Under the pieces are notes generated by a model that made no database searches, was not told the origin of the DNA, and saw only the letters and a list, made by a program, of their open reading frames with translations. A program made the position numbers and the translations under genes. This document shows, in pieces, positions 8,660 through 16,254 of a stretch of DNA of 40,521 nucleotides. The stretch is from Aquirhabdus sp. (GTDB taxonomy: Bacteria; Pseudomonadota; Gammaproteobacteria; Pseudomonadales; Moraxellaceae). The first letter of the stretch is position 1. Every line of letters starts with the position of its first letter. Location of the stretch: assembly GCA_030149815.1 (NCBI GenBank), contig JASLHI010000053.1, forward strand, positions 1 through 40,521, in the 5' to 3' direction.

Positions 8660-9697
8660 ATGGACATTACAGAACTACTCGCATTTTCTGCAAAAAATGG
8701 CGCATCAGACTTACACCTTTCAGCGGGTTTGCCGCCGATGATTCGCGTAGATGGTGAAATTCGTCGTATCAACCTACCAGCCATGGAACATAAAGAAGTC
8801 CATCGTCTCGTTTATGACATCATGAACGACAAGCAACGTCGCGACTATGAAGAATTCTTGGAAACTGACTTCTCTTTTGAAGTTCCAGGTATTGCTCGTT
8901 TTCGTGTGAACGCGTTTAACCAGAACCGCGGTGCTGGCGCTGTATTCCGTACCATTCCATCTAAAGTGCTGACGATGGATGACTTGGGTATGGGACAGGT
9001 CTTTAAAGATATTTGTGAATTTCCACGCGGTATCGTGTTGGTCACGGGTCCAACGGGTTCTGGTAAATCTACGACTCTCGCAGCGATGATTGACTATATC
9101 AATGAACGCCGCTTTGACCACATCCTGACCATCGAAGATCCAATCGAGTTCGTGCATCAATCCAAAAAATGTCTCGTCAACCAGCGTGAAGTTCACCGCG
9201 ATACACACGGATTTAACGAAGCACTCCGTTCAGCACTCCGTGAAGATCCAGACATCATCCTCGTCGGTGAGATGCGCGACCTTGAAACGATTCGTTTGGC
9301 ACTCACTGCCGCAGAAACAGGCCACTTGGTATTCGGTACTCTACACACCACATCTGCTGCAAAAACTATCGACCGTGTGATCGACGTATTCCCTGCTGAA
9401 GAAAAATCAATGGTTCGCTCAATGTTGTCAGAATCACTACAAGCCGTGATTTCGCAAACTTTGCTGAAGAAAACAGCAGGTGGTCGTGTCGCTGCACATG
9501 AAATCATGATTGGTATTCCAGCGATCCGAAATCTCATCCGTGAGAACAAAATTGCACAGATGTATTCTGCGATCCAAACTGGTGCAGGTTACGGCATGAC
9601 GACACTCGACCAAACCTTAAAAGGCTTGGTCATGAAAGGTCTCGTATCACCACAAGTCGCAAAAACAGTCGCCAATCAACCCGACTCATTCCTGTAA
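8660..9697 (+). CDS. pilT: Type IV pilus retraction ATPase PilT
   Basis: A cytoplasmic hexameric ATPase that drives pilus retraction for twitching motility and DNA uptake. The 345-residue length is standard. Visible are Walker A GPTGSGKSTT near residue 135, the Asp box ILTIEDPIEFVH, Walker B DPDIILVGEMRD, the His box TGHLVFGTLHT, and the C-terminal PilT signature AIRNLIRENKIAQMYS that is essential for retraction. pilU follows after 86 bases, with a 9-bp-stem hairpin between the two. It is divergent from yggS. Confidence 0.97.
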   Translation: MDITELLAFSAKNGASDLHLSAGLPPMIRVDGEIRRINLPAMEHKEVHRLVYDIMNDKQRRDYEEFLETDFSFEVPGIARFRVNAFNQNRGAGAVFRTIPSKVLTMDDLGMGQVFKDICEFPRGIVLVTGPTGSGKSTTLAAMIDYINERRFDHILTIEDPIEFVHQSKKCLVNQREVHRDTHGFNEALRSALREDPDIILVGEMRDLETIRLALTAAETGHLVFGTLHTTSAAKTIDRVIDVFPAEEKSMVRSMLSESLQAVISQTLLKKTAGGRVAAHEIMIGIPAIRNLIRENKIAQMYSAIQTGAGYGMTTLDQTLKGLVMKGLVSPQVAKTVANQPDSFL

Positions 9698-9711
9698 TCA
9701 CTACGTCATCA

Positions 9712-9736
9712 GCTTGATATCACATGTATATCAAGC
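9712..9736. repeat. Hairpin between pilT and pilU
   Basis: GCTTGATAT (9712-9720) and ATATCAAGC (9728-9736) form a perfect 9-bp stem around a 7-base loop in the 86-base pilT-pilU gap. No T-run follows. It may be an mRNA processing or stability element that sets the relative expression of the two ATPases. Confidence 0.55.
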
Positions 9737-9783
9737 GGTGTTTTAAACGTCACTAAGCAACACTTTTGCGGAGCAAACCTATC

Positions 9784-10905
9784 ATGGAATTTGATGACCT
9801 ACTGAAGCTGATGGTCGAAAAAGGCGGTTCCGACCTATTTATCACGGCGGGCGTAGCACCTTCGATGAAAGTGAATGGAAAGATCCTACCGATCACCAAA
9901 TCCGCACTCACCGCAGAGATTATTGAAAGTCTGATTCATAGCGTGATGAATGACAAACAGCGCAAAGAATTTACAGAATCAAAAGAATGTCAGTTCGCAA
10001 TCACGGATAAGGCAAATACCGCGCGTTTTCGTGTAAGTGCTTTTGTGCAACGTGATGCACCAGGCATGATTTTACGTCGTATCGAAACACATATCCCTAA
10101 AATTGAAGATCTCAAACTCCCAAAAGTGATTGAAGATCTCGCCATGACCAAGCGTGGAATCATCATCTTCGTCGGCGCGACTGGTACAGGAAAATCAACA
10201 TCCCTCGCCTCCATGATTGGTCATCGTAACCGCCACTCTCAAGGTCATATCATTACCATTGAAGATCCAATTGAGTTTGTACACCAACATGCAGGTTGTA
10301 TTGTGACCCAACGCGAAGTGGGTATTGATACAGCATCCTTTGATGTCGCACTCAAGAATACACTCCGTCAAGCGCCAGACGTGATTCTGATTGGTGAGAT
10401 TCGCTCACGTGAAGTGATGGATTATGCGATTGCATTCGCGGAAACAGGACATTTGGTACTGAGCACACTCCACGCAAACAACGCGAACCAAGCACTAGAT
10501 CGTATTATTCACTTCTTTGAAGCGGATCGTCATAGCCAGCTCTACATGGATTTGTCACTCAATCTCAAAGGTATTGTCGCTCAGCAGCTTGTACCAACAC
10601 CTGATGGTAAAGGACGTCGCGGTTGTATTGAAGTGTTGTTAAATTCACCATTGATTCAAGATTACATTCGTAAAGGTGAAATTCATGAAATTAAAGAAGT
10701 CATGAAACGTTCACGTGAACTTGGCATGCAAACATTCGATCAGGCACTGTTTGATCTGTATCAAGCAGGTGAAATCACCTACGAAAGTGCACTGCAATAT
10801 TCTGACTCGCCAAATGATCTTCGTCTACAAATCAAACTCGGCAATAATGCAGATAGCCGTTATCTAGATCATGCAACCCGAGATCTTTCGATCGAAGAAA
10901 TTTAA
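9784..10905 (+). CDS. pilU: Type IV pilus retraction ATPase PilU
   Basis: A PilT paralogue of 373 residues that assists PilT-dependent retraction. Walker A is GATGTGKSTS, the Asp box IITIEDPIEFVHQH, Walker B APDVILIGEIRS, and the His box TGHLVLSTLHANN. It lacks the AIRNLIRE signature and has instead NSPLIQDYIRKGEIHEIKEVMKRS, as expected for PilU. The ATG at 9784 (MEFDDLLKLMVEKGGSDLF) follows GGAG at 9770-9773 by ten bases. An in-frame TTG at 9766 is less likely. A terminator follows at 10927, so the unit is pilT-pilU. Confidence 0.96.
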   Translation: MEFDDLLKLMVEKGGSDLFITAGVAPSMKVNGKILPITKSALTAEIIESLIHSVMNDKQRKEFTESKECQFAITDKANTARFRVSAFVQRDAPGMILRRIETHIPKIEDLKLPKVIEDLAMTKRGIIIFVGATGTGKSTSLASMIGHRNRHSQGHIITIEDPIEFVHQHAGCIVTQREVGIDTASFDVALKNTLRQAPDVILIGEIRSREVMDYAIAFAETGHLVLSTLHANNANQALDRIIHFFEADRHSQLYMDLSLNLKGIVAQQLVPTPDGKGRRGCIEVLLNSPLIQDYIRKGEIHEIKEVMKRSRELGMQTFDQALFDLYQAGEITYESALQYSDSPNDLRLQIKLGNNADSRYLDHATRDLSIEEI

Positions 10906-10926
10906 GCCTCAAAACCATTGCTGAAT

Positions 10927-10965
10927 AAAAAATCTGACGAGTACCAAAACTCATCAGATTTTTTT
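10927..10965 (+). terminator. Intrinsic terminator after pilU
   Basis: AATCTGACGAGT (10931-10942) pairs with ACTCATCAGATT (10949-10960) with one mismatch around a six-base loop. The arms are preceded by A-runs and followed by a T-run to 10965. Confidence 0.85.
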
Positions 10966-11599
10966 ATGATCAGATGTTCCAGATAAAAGAGTACTTGATC
11001 ATGCCAGAACAAAACAACACTAACCTCATAAATTAATAACTTATTCCAATATTTTCGCGTACATTTGTGGTTTCCGCATATCTTTTTGTTTGTAAAAACA
11101 TTTATCTTGGTCTTATTAGAACTTGGACCAGTGGTTCATCATTTTTTGATGAACGGAGTTACATTACATCATTTACCATTACTATCAACCACCATATTTA
11201 TTGATATTGTTGATGGCGCACCAAAAATTGTCTCTAGCGTTTTCTTATTGTTCATGTCGATCGGACTCTTTTTAAGATCTCGTCTCGCATGGATTATTTG
11301 TGTTTAGTCATCTGTTTGAATATCATTGAATTCTTTCTTGTTCGTACATCATATTCTGTTTTCATCCTAATATCGTCATCTCGCCTACTATTTTGGGCAG
11401 AGAACTACTTGCTCAGCGATGATTTAATCAAAAATTAAAAACCATTGACCATTCTGACAGATCTCCTGATAAAAACTGCAATTGTATTTCTGTACAAAAA
11501 AAAGCCACCATAATGCCGCCTGAAGACTTTGTTGAGATAGCTGGTCTTCAATGTTAGATGACAATAATTTTATGAACTCCCTGAAAAGGATAATCTTTT
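10966..11599. other. AT-rich gap between pilU and the secreted-protein gene
   Basis: Apart from the possible gene remnant at 11032-11307, nothing coding is supported. The last 30 bases carry AAAAGGA (11584-11590), the ribosome binding site of the gene starting at 11600. No terminator or clear promoter was located. Confidence 0.5.
11032..11307 (+). pseudogene. Possible decayed membrane-protein gene fragment
   Basis: An open frame of 92 codons runs from 11032 to the TAG at 11305-11307 without an ATG or ribosome binding site at a sensible place (its first usable codon is a TTG at 11065). The product would have two hydrophobic stretches: FVKTFILVLLELGPVVHHF, and IVSSVFLLFMSIGLFL followed by RSRLAWIICV. 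The end looks like the middle of a larger polytopic protein, and the downstream frames to about 11450 also contain hydrophobic codons broken by stops. I infer a remnant of a larger membrane protein. It could also be chance in an AT-rich gap. No family was assigned with confidence. Confidence 0.25.
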
Positions 11600-12760
11600 A
11601 TGAAACAGCTCAAGAAGTATCAGATTTTTTTGATGGCAACGATTGCATGTACAGGCATGTTAGCCACCTCATCAGCAAATGCTGCACCAACTGCAATTGA
11701 TCCTTTCACGGCAGCGACATTACTCAACTCATTCCGTAATGGTCTTCAGCAACGTCTTGTTCCACCTGGAGAAGCGGCACTATTCGATAAAATTCGTATC
11801 ATGGCCAATGATATTAACGGTCTCTATACTAATGTCGGAAACGATCCTGTCGCCGCCCAAATCACGATCAAAGCCAATATTCAGAATCGGGTTGATCAAG
11901 TTGCACAAATTGCTACAGCTTATTATGGACAGAACTCAAATCGCATCATCATGGCTCAAAATTTATATGTACTCATGACCTATGATGCCTTAAATCGGTA
12001 TAACCCTAAATTTTTGTGGTCCAAACTGGGAATTTTTGTCGCAAACATGGTTCGACTTGGATTTGCTGAAGCATTTACATTACAGAATTCTATTAATACG
12101 ATCACAACCAACAACCCAGCCGCAGCAAATCTCGGCATTGGCGGAATAAGTCTAAACACGATTGCCAATATCGCAGGAACAGCCAGTCAGGATTTAATAC
12201 AAGGGCAATTAGGCGTTGTAGAAGATATCGGTACACTTGATCTTTTGGATGCACGGTTCGGTGCGCAAGCATTAACCACGATAAGTACATTGACACCTGA
12301 AGCTCGCCAAGGTTTTGTTTATCTTGCACAAGCTGAAGCTGCTTTGGCAAATGGACAACAAAGCACATATCAGTCTGCGTACACCAATGCCGCAATCCAG
12401 TTCGGGATTCATGAACAGAAATATTTACTACAGCCGATGTGGAATCAGCCTGTAATGACTACTTTCTCTAATGTAAACAGTATTATGCTTAATTTCAGTG
12501 CTGGACTCATTGGATTACAATCACCCAACATCTATGTCGGGACAAACCAGTTAGCTCCCTATATCGGTCCATATTTATCGATTCAGGCACCTGCTGGTGC
12601 GACCAATGTTGCACAACTCAATGCACGTGTTGCAATTGCAACCAATGGTTTTCAAACCATTGCTCAATGGATGCAACAACCTACAAATGCGTTTTTTATT
12701 AACCAATCTCAAACCAATTTAGGCACAGCGAACGGGATTTATCAACCTGCTGGTTTCTAA
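11600..12760 (+). CDS. Secreted protein of unknown function
   Basis: A 386-residue protein with a clear signal peptide: a basic start MKQLKKY, hydrophobic core IFLMATIACTGMLA and probable cleavage after SSANA. The mature part is rich in Ala, Asn, Gln and Thr and has almost no cysteine. It reads as mostly helical in the first half (NSFRNGLQQRLVPPGEAALFDKI), then a Gly/Ile/Asn-rich middle (NLGIGGISLNTIANIAG) and a Gln/Asn-rich end. I recognise no domain. AAAAGGA at 11584-11590 supports the ATG at 11600. It is not in an operon: a terminator precedes it by about 630 bases and the next gene converges on it. A periplasmic or extracellular location is inferred from the signal peptide and the lack of a C-terminal barrel aromatic pattern or membrane anchor. 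Confidence 0.8.
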   Translation: MKQLKKYQIFLMATIACTGMLATSSANAAPTAIDPFTAATLLNSFRNGLQQRLVPPGEAALFDKIRIMANDINGLYTNVGNDPVAAQITIKANIQNRVDQVAQIATAYYGQNSNRIIMAQNLYVLMTYDALNRYNPKFLWSKLGIFVANMVRLGFAEAFTLQNSINTITTNNPAAANLGIGGISLNTIANIAGTASQDLIQGQLGVVEDIGTLDLLDARFGAQALTTISTLTPEARQGFVYLAQAEAALANGQQSTYQSAYTNAAIQFGIHEQKYLLQPMWNQPVMTTFSNVNSIMLNFSAGLIGLQSPNIYVGTNQLAPYIGPYLSIQAPAGATNVAQLNARVAIATNGFQTIAQWMQQPTNAFFINQSQTNLGTANGIYQPAGF

Positions 12761-12780
12761 AGCCTGCTCATACAAACTTT

Positions 12781-12812
12781 ACTGCGATATCACATAATGA
12801 GTGAGTCGCAGT
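12781..12812. terminator. Weak hairpin between convergent genes
   Basis: ACTGCGA (12781-12787) pairs with TCGCAGT (12806-12812), with CAC/GTG able to extend the structure inside. It lies between the converging secreted-protein gene and the nasR-like gene. Without a T-run it is only a candidate terminator. Confidence 0.3.
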
Positions 12813-12824
12813 ATATAAAACGTA

Positions 12825-14237
12825 TTAGCGCCAGATTGGTGCCATATCGACAATAATCTTCGCAATCTCGGATAGACGCTTGCCTTGATCCATTGCCATT
12901 TGCCGAAGCAATTTGTGCGCTTGATCTTCCGATAACTTACGCGTTTTCATCAGCAAAATTTTTGCTTTCTCTTGTAACTTCTTCTCTTCAATCGCAGTAC
13001 GCGCCGCCGTCAGCTCATCGTGCATTTGCTGCAAGCTATGTGCTTGATCTTGCACCAACTCAAAGACAGAGCGACCTAATTTAGGACCAATACCATCCGA
13101 ATGATAATAATCCTGTTGTGTAGAAAGCTGACTCTTCGGCGCCTGTGATGCACTGAGAAAGACCACAAAAGTATCTTCAATATGCATCGGAAGCATCTGA
13201 ATAAGGTCTTGTTGTTGAGTTAGAATTTGCTTGGCATCACTAACACGTTGTAGACAGAGTTGTTGCAAGTGCATTTGCAAACCGAGCTCAACCGTTTTCA
13301 AATTATCGATATGTTCGGTTAGAAGTGTGAACCATTGATTTCCTTGTTGCGATTCAATACGACGAGGAGAATGACTCAACGCTAATCGACGTAATTTTTC
13401 AATTTCAATCATATATGCTGAATGCGAATACTCATCATATAACAGACGAGATGCTGGATCAGAAAACTCGTGGAACAATTCAAAACAGCGCTCCTGACCA
13501 TCCATGAGCCGTTGTAAACGTTCACATTGCTCTGTACTAAACCGCTCTGCTGAGAATCCTGCAACCCCTACCGCACGCTCTTGGCCCATTAACTCCTTAC
13601 CATGCATCAGGTTAAACAGTGCTACTAGAATACGCGCAATCGTTGGATCTACAGCCGCATCTGCCGTTTCAAAAACGATCGACAGTAATCCACTAATCAT
13701 CTCGCTAAAGACCAAGACAACAACATCAGTTTCAATATCAAACTGACGCACTTGTGCACGAAATAGAGGCAGGCCGACTAAAGCATGTAGTGCATACGCA
13801 ATCCGATTCAGTAAACGACTATTTCCTGTATGGCTCGCCATTTCAGGATGAATTCGTGTCAGCGTCGTATTAAACTGAATCACTTGTTGATCAGTTTCAA
13901 GACTATAAGTCATCAATTCATCTGTAAAATAGTGTCCTCTGGACCCCAAATATCGACTCGAAGCACCGCGTTCTTTTTGTAATGCGTGAATTAAATCACT
14001 CACCATTACCACGAGTTGACCCATATTCAGAAAGTACTCAAGGCTCTGAATTTCAGACTGTTTAGACGCAATCAAAAAATCAATCGCATTCAATGATGCT
14101 GATGTCATGTTCGAAGTATCTTGATCCAAATCAGCTTCACGGAGCGATTCTAGGTCACGGAGATAAACACTCCGCCCCCAATGGTCATGACTCATAAAAT
14201 CATACGCACATTGTTTCATCTCTGAAATTTCAATCAT
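12825..14237 (-). CDS. nasR: NasR-like nitrate/nitrite-sensing transcription antiterminator (NIT + ANTAR)
   Basis: A 470-residue cytoplasmic regulator. Residues about 55-310 form a NIT (nitrate- and nitrite-sensing) helical domain, with the hallmark LQKERGASSRYLGSRG near residue 87. The last 65 residues form an ANTAR RNA-binding domain (ARTAIEEKKLQEKAKILLM, then LSEDQAHKLLRQMAMDQGKR). In Klebsiella, NasR binds a leader-RNA hairpin when nitrate or nitrite is present and prevents early termination of nasF. Two RNA targets of that type lie in this window, in front of the divergent porin gene and of nrtA. The ATG at 14237 has AAGAAG upstream. An in-frame ATG at 14219 is possible. The NIT/ANTAR assignment is firm, and its targets are inferred from location and RNA motifs. 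Confidence 0.93.
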   Translation of the reverse strand: MIEISEMKQCAYDFMSHDHWGRSVYLRDLESLREADLDQDTSNMTSASLNAIDFLIASKQSEIQSLEYFLNMGQLVVMVSDLIHALQKERGASSRYLGSRGHYFTDELMTYSLETDQQVIQFNTTLTRIHPEMASHTGNSRLLNRIAYALHALVGLPLFRAQVRQFDIETDVVVLVFSEMISGLLSIVFETADAAVDPTIARILVALFNLMHGKELMGQERAVGVAGFSAERFSTEQCERLQRLMDGQERCFELFHEFSDPASRLLYDEYSHSAYMIEIEKLRRLALSHSPRRIESQQGNQWFTLLTEHIDNLKTVELGLQMHLQQLCLQRVSDAKQILTQQQDLIQMLPMHIEDTFVVFLSASQAPKSQLSTQQDYYHSDGIGPKLGRSVFELVQDQAHSLQQMHDELTAARTAIEEKKLQEKAKILLMKTRKLSEDQAHKLLRQMAMDQGKRLSEIAKIIVDMAPIWR

Positions 14238-14280
14238 GCTTGTCTTCTTTCAATTAGTGCAATGTTGCTCTCAATAAACA

Positions 14281-14296
14281 TGCAATTTTGGTGCAA
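14281..14296. promoter_or_regulatory. Candidate NtrC-type enhancer site / sigma-54-like element
   Basis: The sequence TGCAATTTTGGTGCAA contains the NtrC half-site GGTGCA plus a facing TGCA. It lies about 115 bases upstream of the predicted porin start site, where NtrC enhancers usually sit. Read on the minus strand, TTGCAC-N5-TTGCA resembles a sigma-54 promoter pointing at nasR, but the invariant GG is TG. Either reading is tentative. Confidence 0.35.
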
Positions 14297-14376
14297 ACTT
14301 AGAACAAAGAAACATTTTCAAACAAATAAATAAAATTTAGTTTCATAAAATCAATAATTTAACAAAAATGTAATAT

Positions 14377-14394
14377 TTGGCATGGTTTATGCAA
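14377..14394 (+). promoter_or_regulatory. Sigma-54 promoter of the porin leader
   Basis: TTGGCATGGTTTATGCAA has GG at 14379-14380 and GC at 14391-14392 with exactly ten bases between them, the defining -24/-12 spacing. It differs little from the consensus TGGCACG-N4-TTGCA. Transcription would start near 14403, just before the ANTAR-type hairpin. Confidence 0.75.
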
Positions 14395-14406
14395 AGTTCT
14401 AAACAA

Positions 14407-14422
14407 CATCCAACGGCGGATG
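14407..14422 (+). promoter_or_regulatory. ANTAR target hairpin (hexaloop) in the porin leader
   Basis: CATCC (14407-14411) and GGATG (14418-14422) enclose the six-base loop AACGGC, which has A at position 1 and G at position 4, the loop signature recognised by ANTAR proteins. A second possible stem follows: CACTTTGCT (14437-14445) with AGCAAAAGTG (14464-14473). Its long loop does not show the hexaloop pattern. Confidence 0.75.
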
Positions 14423-14496
14423 CACATACGACATACCACTTTGCTTTCTAACTAATGTGACCTAGCAAAAGTGACCTAACGAAATTTTGGACAAAG

Positions 14497-14532
14497 GCGT
14501 CCATATCGCACATGCGGTATGGCGCTTTTTTT
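14497..14532 (+). terminator. Leader terminator in front of the porin gene
   Basis: The arm 14497-14509 pairs with 14514-14525 over 12 bp, with one bulged T at 14500 and an ACAT loop. Seven T follow (14526-14532). It lies 20 bases before the porin ATG, so transcription must read through it for the porin to be made. This is the expected substrate of antitermination. Confidence 0.85.
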
Positions 14533-14551
14533 ATGCTCTCGGGAGTTTTAT

Positions 14552-15754
14552 ATGAAAAAGTTACTTCTTACGACGTTGGTTTCAGCAATCTCTATCGGAG
14601 CTGCGCACGCAGATGGACCAACGCTATACGGCAAACTCAATGTGTCAGTCAGCGACATCAAAAATGATTTGAACTCTAATCGTGATGTTTCTGTAGACTC
14701 AAATGCGTCACGTTTTGGGATCAAAGGATCTGAAAAGCTCACAGATCAATTAAGTGCGCTTTATTTTATCGAATGGGGCGTTTCGATTGATCACAGCACC
14801 AACAACACCAATACCGATGCCGCACCAAGCGGAACGACCACTGATTTAACCGCACGTAATCGTTTTATTGGTTTGCAATATGATGGCGTTGGCACACTCA
14901 AAGTGGGTCGCTTAGATACTAATGTCAAAACATTGCAGTATATTAATCCTGCTCAAGGCGTCGACATCCTCGATGACGAAGTTAACGGCAACTTCGATAT
15001 GACTCAAACACTTGCAGGCGAAAATCGTATTGATAACGTCGTATCATTTGAATCTGCGAAGTTTGATACAGGATTTGGGGCATTACAGGGTAACTTCCTC
15101 ATTTCCCCAAGTGAGAAAACCGTCCAAGAAGGTGCAACTGGCAAGACAGGCTCGACAGCAACGTCAACCTCACTCTTGTTCACCAATCCAAAGGTCGGCG
15201 TCTATACGGGTCTTGCTTACGACAGCAACATCACCAGTATCTGGAATGCTGGCAGTGGTTTAGCCGGTTCAGGGACATTCTACAAAGCAACCAACACAGC
15301 TATTCCAGCTGCATATAAACCAACAACGAACACACTCCGCTGGGTTGGTAGTGCTGATCTCGGCAAATTGGTTGGTGCTGATGGCGTAACACTAAATGCT
15401 TTGGTTCAACAGAGCAAAGTCACGAACTTGGCAGCTGGCGCATTGGCACCCAAAGAATCAGCTTACTTACTCAGTGCAATCTACAAATTCCCAGCCTCAA
15501 TTGCTGATGGCTTATCTGCAAAACTGCAATGGCAAAGTGCAACCACATCAGACTTAGGTGCAAGCTTATCTGACGTGAAAATCGATCAATTGGCTGCCGA
15601 TATTGACTATGCATTCAGTACAAAAACCAAAGTCTACGGTTTTGTTGCAGAACGTACCGTCAAGAACCCAAATAATCCTGTAACTGCAAGTAATGGCTAT
15701 GACCAAAACTACAAATACACGGCGTTTGGCGTGGGTATGGAACAAAAGTTTTAA
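14552..15754 (+). CDS. Gram-negative general porin, predicted nitrate-regulated
   Basis: A 400-residue outer-membrane beta-barrel. A signal peptide (MKKLLLTTLVSAISIGAAHA) is followed by DGPTLYGKLNVSVSDIK, the typical first strand of 16-stranded trimeric porins. Other landmarks are the segment SNASRFGIKGSEKLTDQLSA (written here as its core), FIGLQYDGVGTLKVGRLDT, and the C-terminal strand ending GVGMEQKF. GGGAG at 14541-14545 stands six bases before the ATG at 14552. An earlier in-frame start at 14519 would lie within the leader terminator. The sigma-54 promoter and antitermination leader, together with the neighbouring nasR and nrtABC genes, suggest that it lets nitrate or nitrite through the outer membrane. 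That role is inferred. Confidence 0.88.
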   Translation: MKKLLLTTLVSAISIGAAHADGPTLYGKLNVSVSDIKNDLNSNRDVSVDSNASRFGIKGSEKLTDQLSALYFIEWGVSIDHSTNNTNTDAAPSGTTTDLTARNRFIGLQYDGVGTLKVGRLDTNVKTLQYINPAQGVDILDDEVNGNFDMTQTLAGENRIDNVVSFESAKFDTGFGALQGNFLISPSEKTVQEGATGKTGSTATSTSLLFTNPKVGVYTGLAYDSNITSIWNAGSGLAGSGTFYKATNTAIPAAYKPTTNTLRWVGSADLGKLVGADGVTLNALVQQSKVTNLAAGALAPKESAYLLSAIYKFPASIADGLSAKLQWQSATTSDLGASLSDVKIDQLAADIDYAFSTKTKVYGFVAERTVKNPNNPVTASNGYDQNYKYTAFGVGMEQKF

Positions 15755-15773
15755 ACAAGGGGAAGTGCTAGAA

Positions 15774-15803
15774 CAGAATGCCTGTATGTATAAAGGCATT
15801 CTG
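15774..15803. repeat. Hairpin just after the porin gene
   Basis: CAGAATGCCT (15774-15783) and AGGCATTCTG (15794-15803) form a perfect 10-bp stem. No T-run follows. A proper terminator lies about 60 bases further on, so this one may protect the mRNA 3' end. Confidence 0.5.
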
Positions 15804-15864
15804 AGTTAAACATCAATAAGAACAATATAGTGTGACAATCTTAAAATAGCTCCCCAAGCTGTGC

Positions 15865-15902
15865 ACGCTGATACCAGTTGATTTGAGGTATCAGCGTTTT
15901 TT
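15865..15902 (+). terminator. Intrinsic terminator of the porin gene
   Basis: ACGCTGATACC (15865-15875) and GGTATCAGCGT (15887-15897) pair perfectly over 11 bp and are followed by T to 15902. It separates the porin transcript from the nrtABC transcript, so the two leaders act independently. Confidence 0.9.
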
Positions 15903-16014
15903 ATTTGCATGAGATTCACTGGAAAAACACACTCAAGAGTTCATTCAATCAGCATGTAATCTCAAGTTTAAAATCAAAAAACTCGACTCACACATATAGT
16001 GCGTGTGATTAATC

Positions 16015-16025
16015 AACATGGTGCA
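16015..16025 (+). promoter_or_regulatory. Candidate NtrC half-site upstream of nrtA
   Basis: AACATGGTGCA is the right half of the classical NtrC site (TGCACC-N5-GGTGCA). It lies about 120 bases upstream of the predicted start site of nrtA transcription. The left half is degenerate. A separate GCACC occurs at 16055-16059. Confidence 0.4.
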
Positions 16026-16115
16026 TATTTTTTGTCCATCAAATCACCTTAAAAGCACCGAACAAATTAATAATATAAATCAGTATATTAAATAAAATTA
16101 ATATTAAACCAAACT

Positions 16116-16133
16116 CTGGCACGCTTTATGCAA
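16116..16133 (+). promoter_or_regulatory. Sigma-54 promoter of nrtABC
   Basis: CTGGCACGCTTTATGCAA has a perfect -24 element TGGCACG, with GG at 16118-16119 and GC at 16130-16131 separated by ten bases. It is the better of the two sigma-54 promoters in the block and implies control by nitrogen limitation. Transcription would start near 16142. Confidence 0.85.
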
Positions 16134-16145
16134 TTTAACTATCAA

Positions 16146-16161
16146 CATCCAATGGCGGATG
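16146..16161 (+). promoter_or_regulatory. ANTAR target hairpin (hexaloop) in the nrtA leader
   Basis: CATCC (16146-16150) and GGATG (16157-16161) enclose the loop AATGGC, with A1 and G4. The stem is identical to that of the porin leader and the loop differs by one base. A second stem-loop follows at 16174-16204, with TTCCGT/ACGGAA inside TTCAAT/ATTGAA. Confidence 0.8.
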
Positions 16162-16220
16162 AATCGGTTGTTTTTCAATTCCGTGACTGACGGAAATCAT
16201 TGAATCGCGGTGGGCAATGG

Positions 16221-16254
16221 CGTCCATATCTCAAAAGGGGTATGGGCGTTTTTT
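16221..16254 (+). terminator. Leader terminator in front of nrtA
   Basis: The arm 16221-16232 pairs with 16237-16248 over 12 bp (with G-U pairs) around an AAAA loop, followed by six T (16249-16254). It lies 46 bases before the nrtA ATG. Its 5' arm shares GGCGTCCATAT with the porin-leader terminator, which points to a common origin. Confidence 0.88.

Noticed and set aside
12102..12395. 97-codon open frame opposite the secreted-protein gene
   Set aside because: The plus-strand gene has a signal peptide and ribosome binding site. The opposite frame has neither and shows no recognisable protein features.
14519..14551. Earlier in-frame start for the porin at 14519
   Set aside because: It would begin inside the leader terminator stem and put a non-signal sequence (MALFLCSREFY) before the signal peptide. 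GGGAG supports the ATG at 14552.
15988..16008. Inverted repeat TCACAC...GTGTGA upstream of nrtA as a CRP site
   Set aside because: The half-sites are in the wrong order and spacing for CRP (TGTGA-N6-TCACA).
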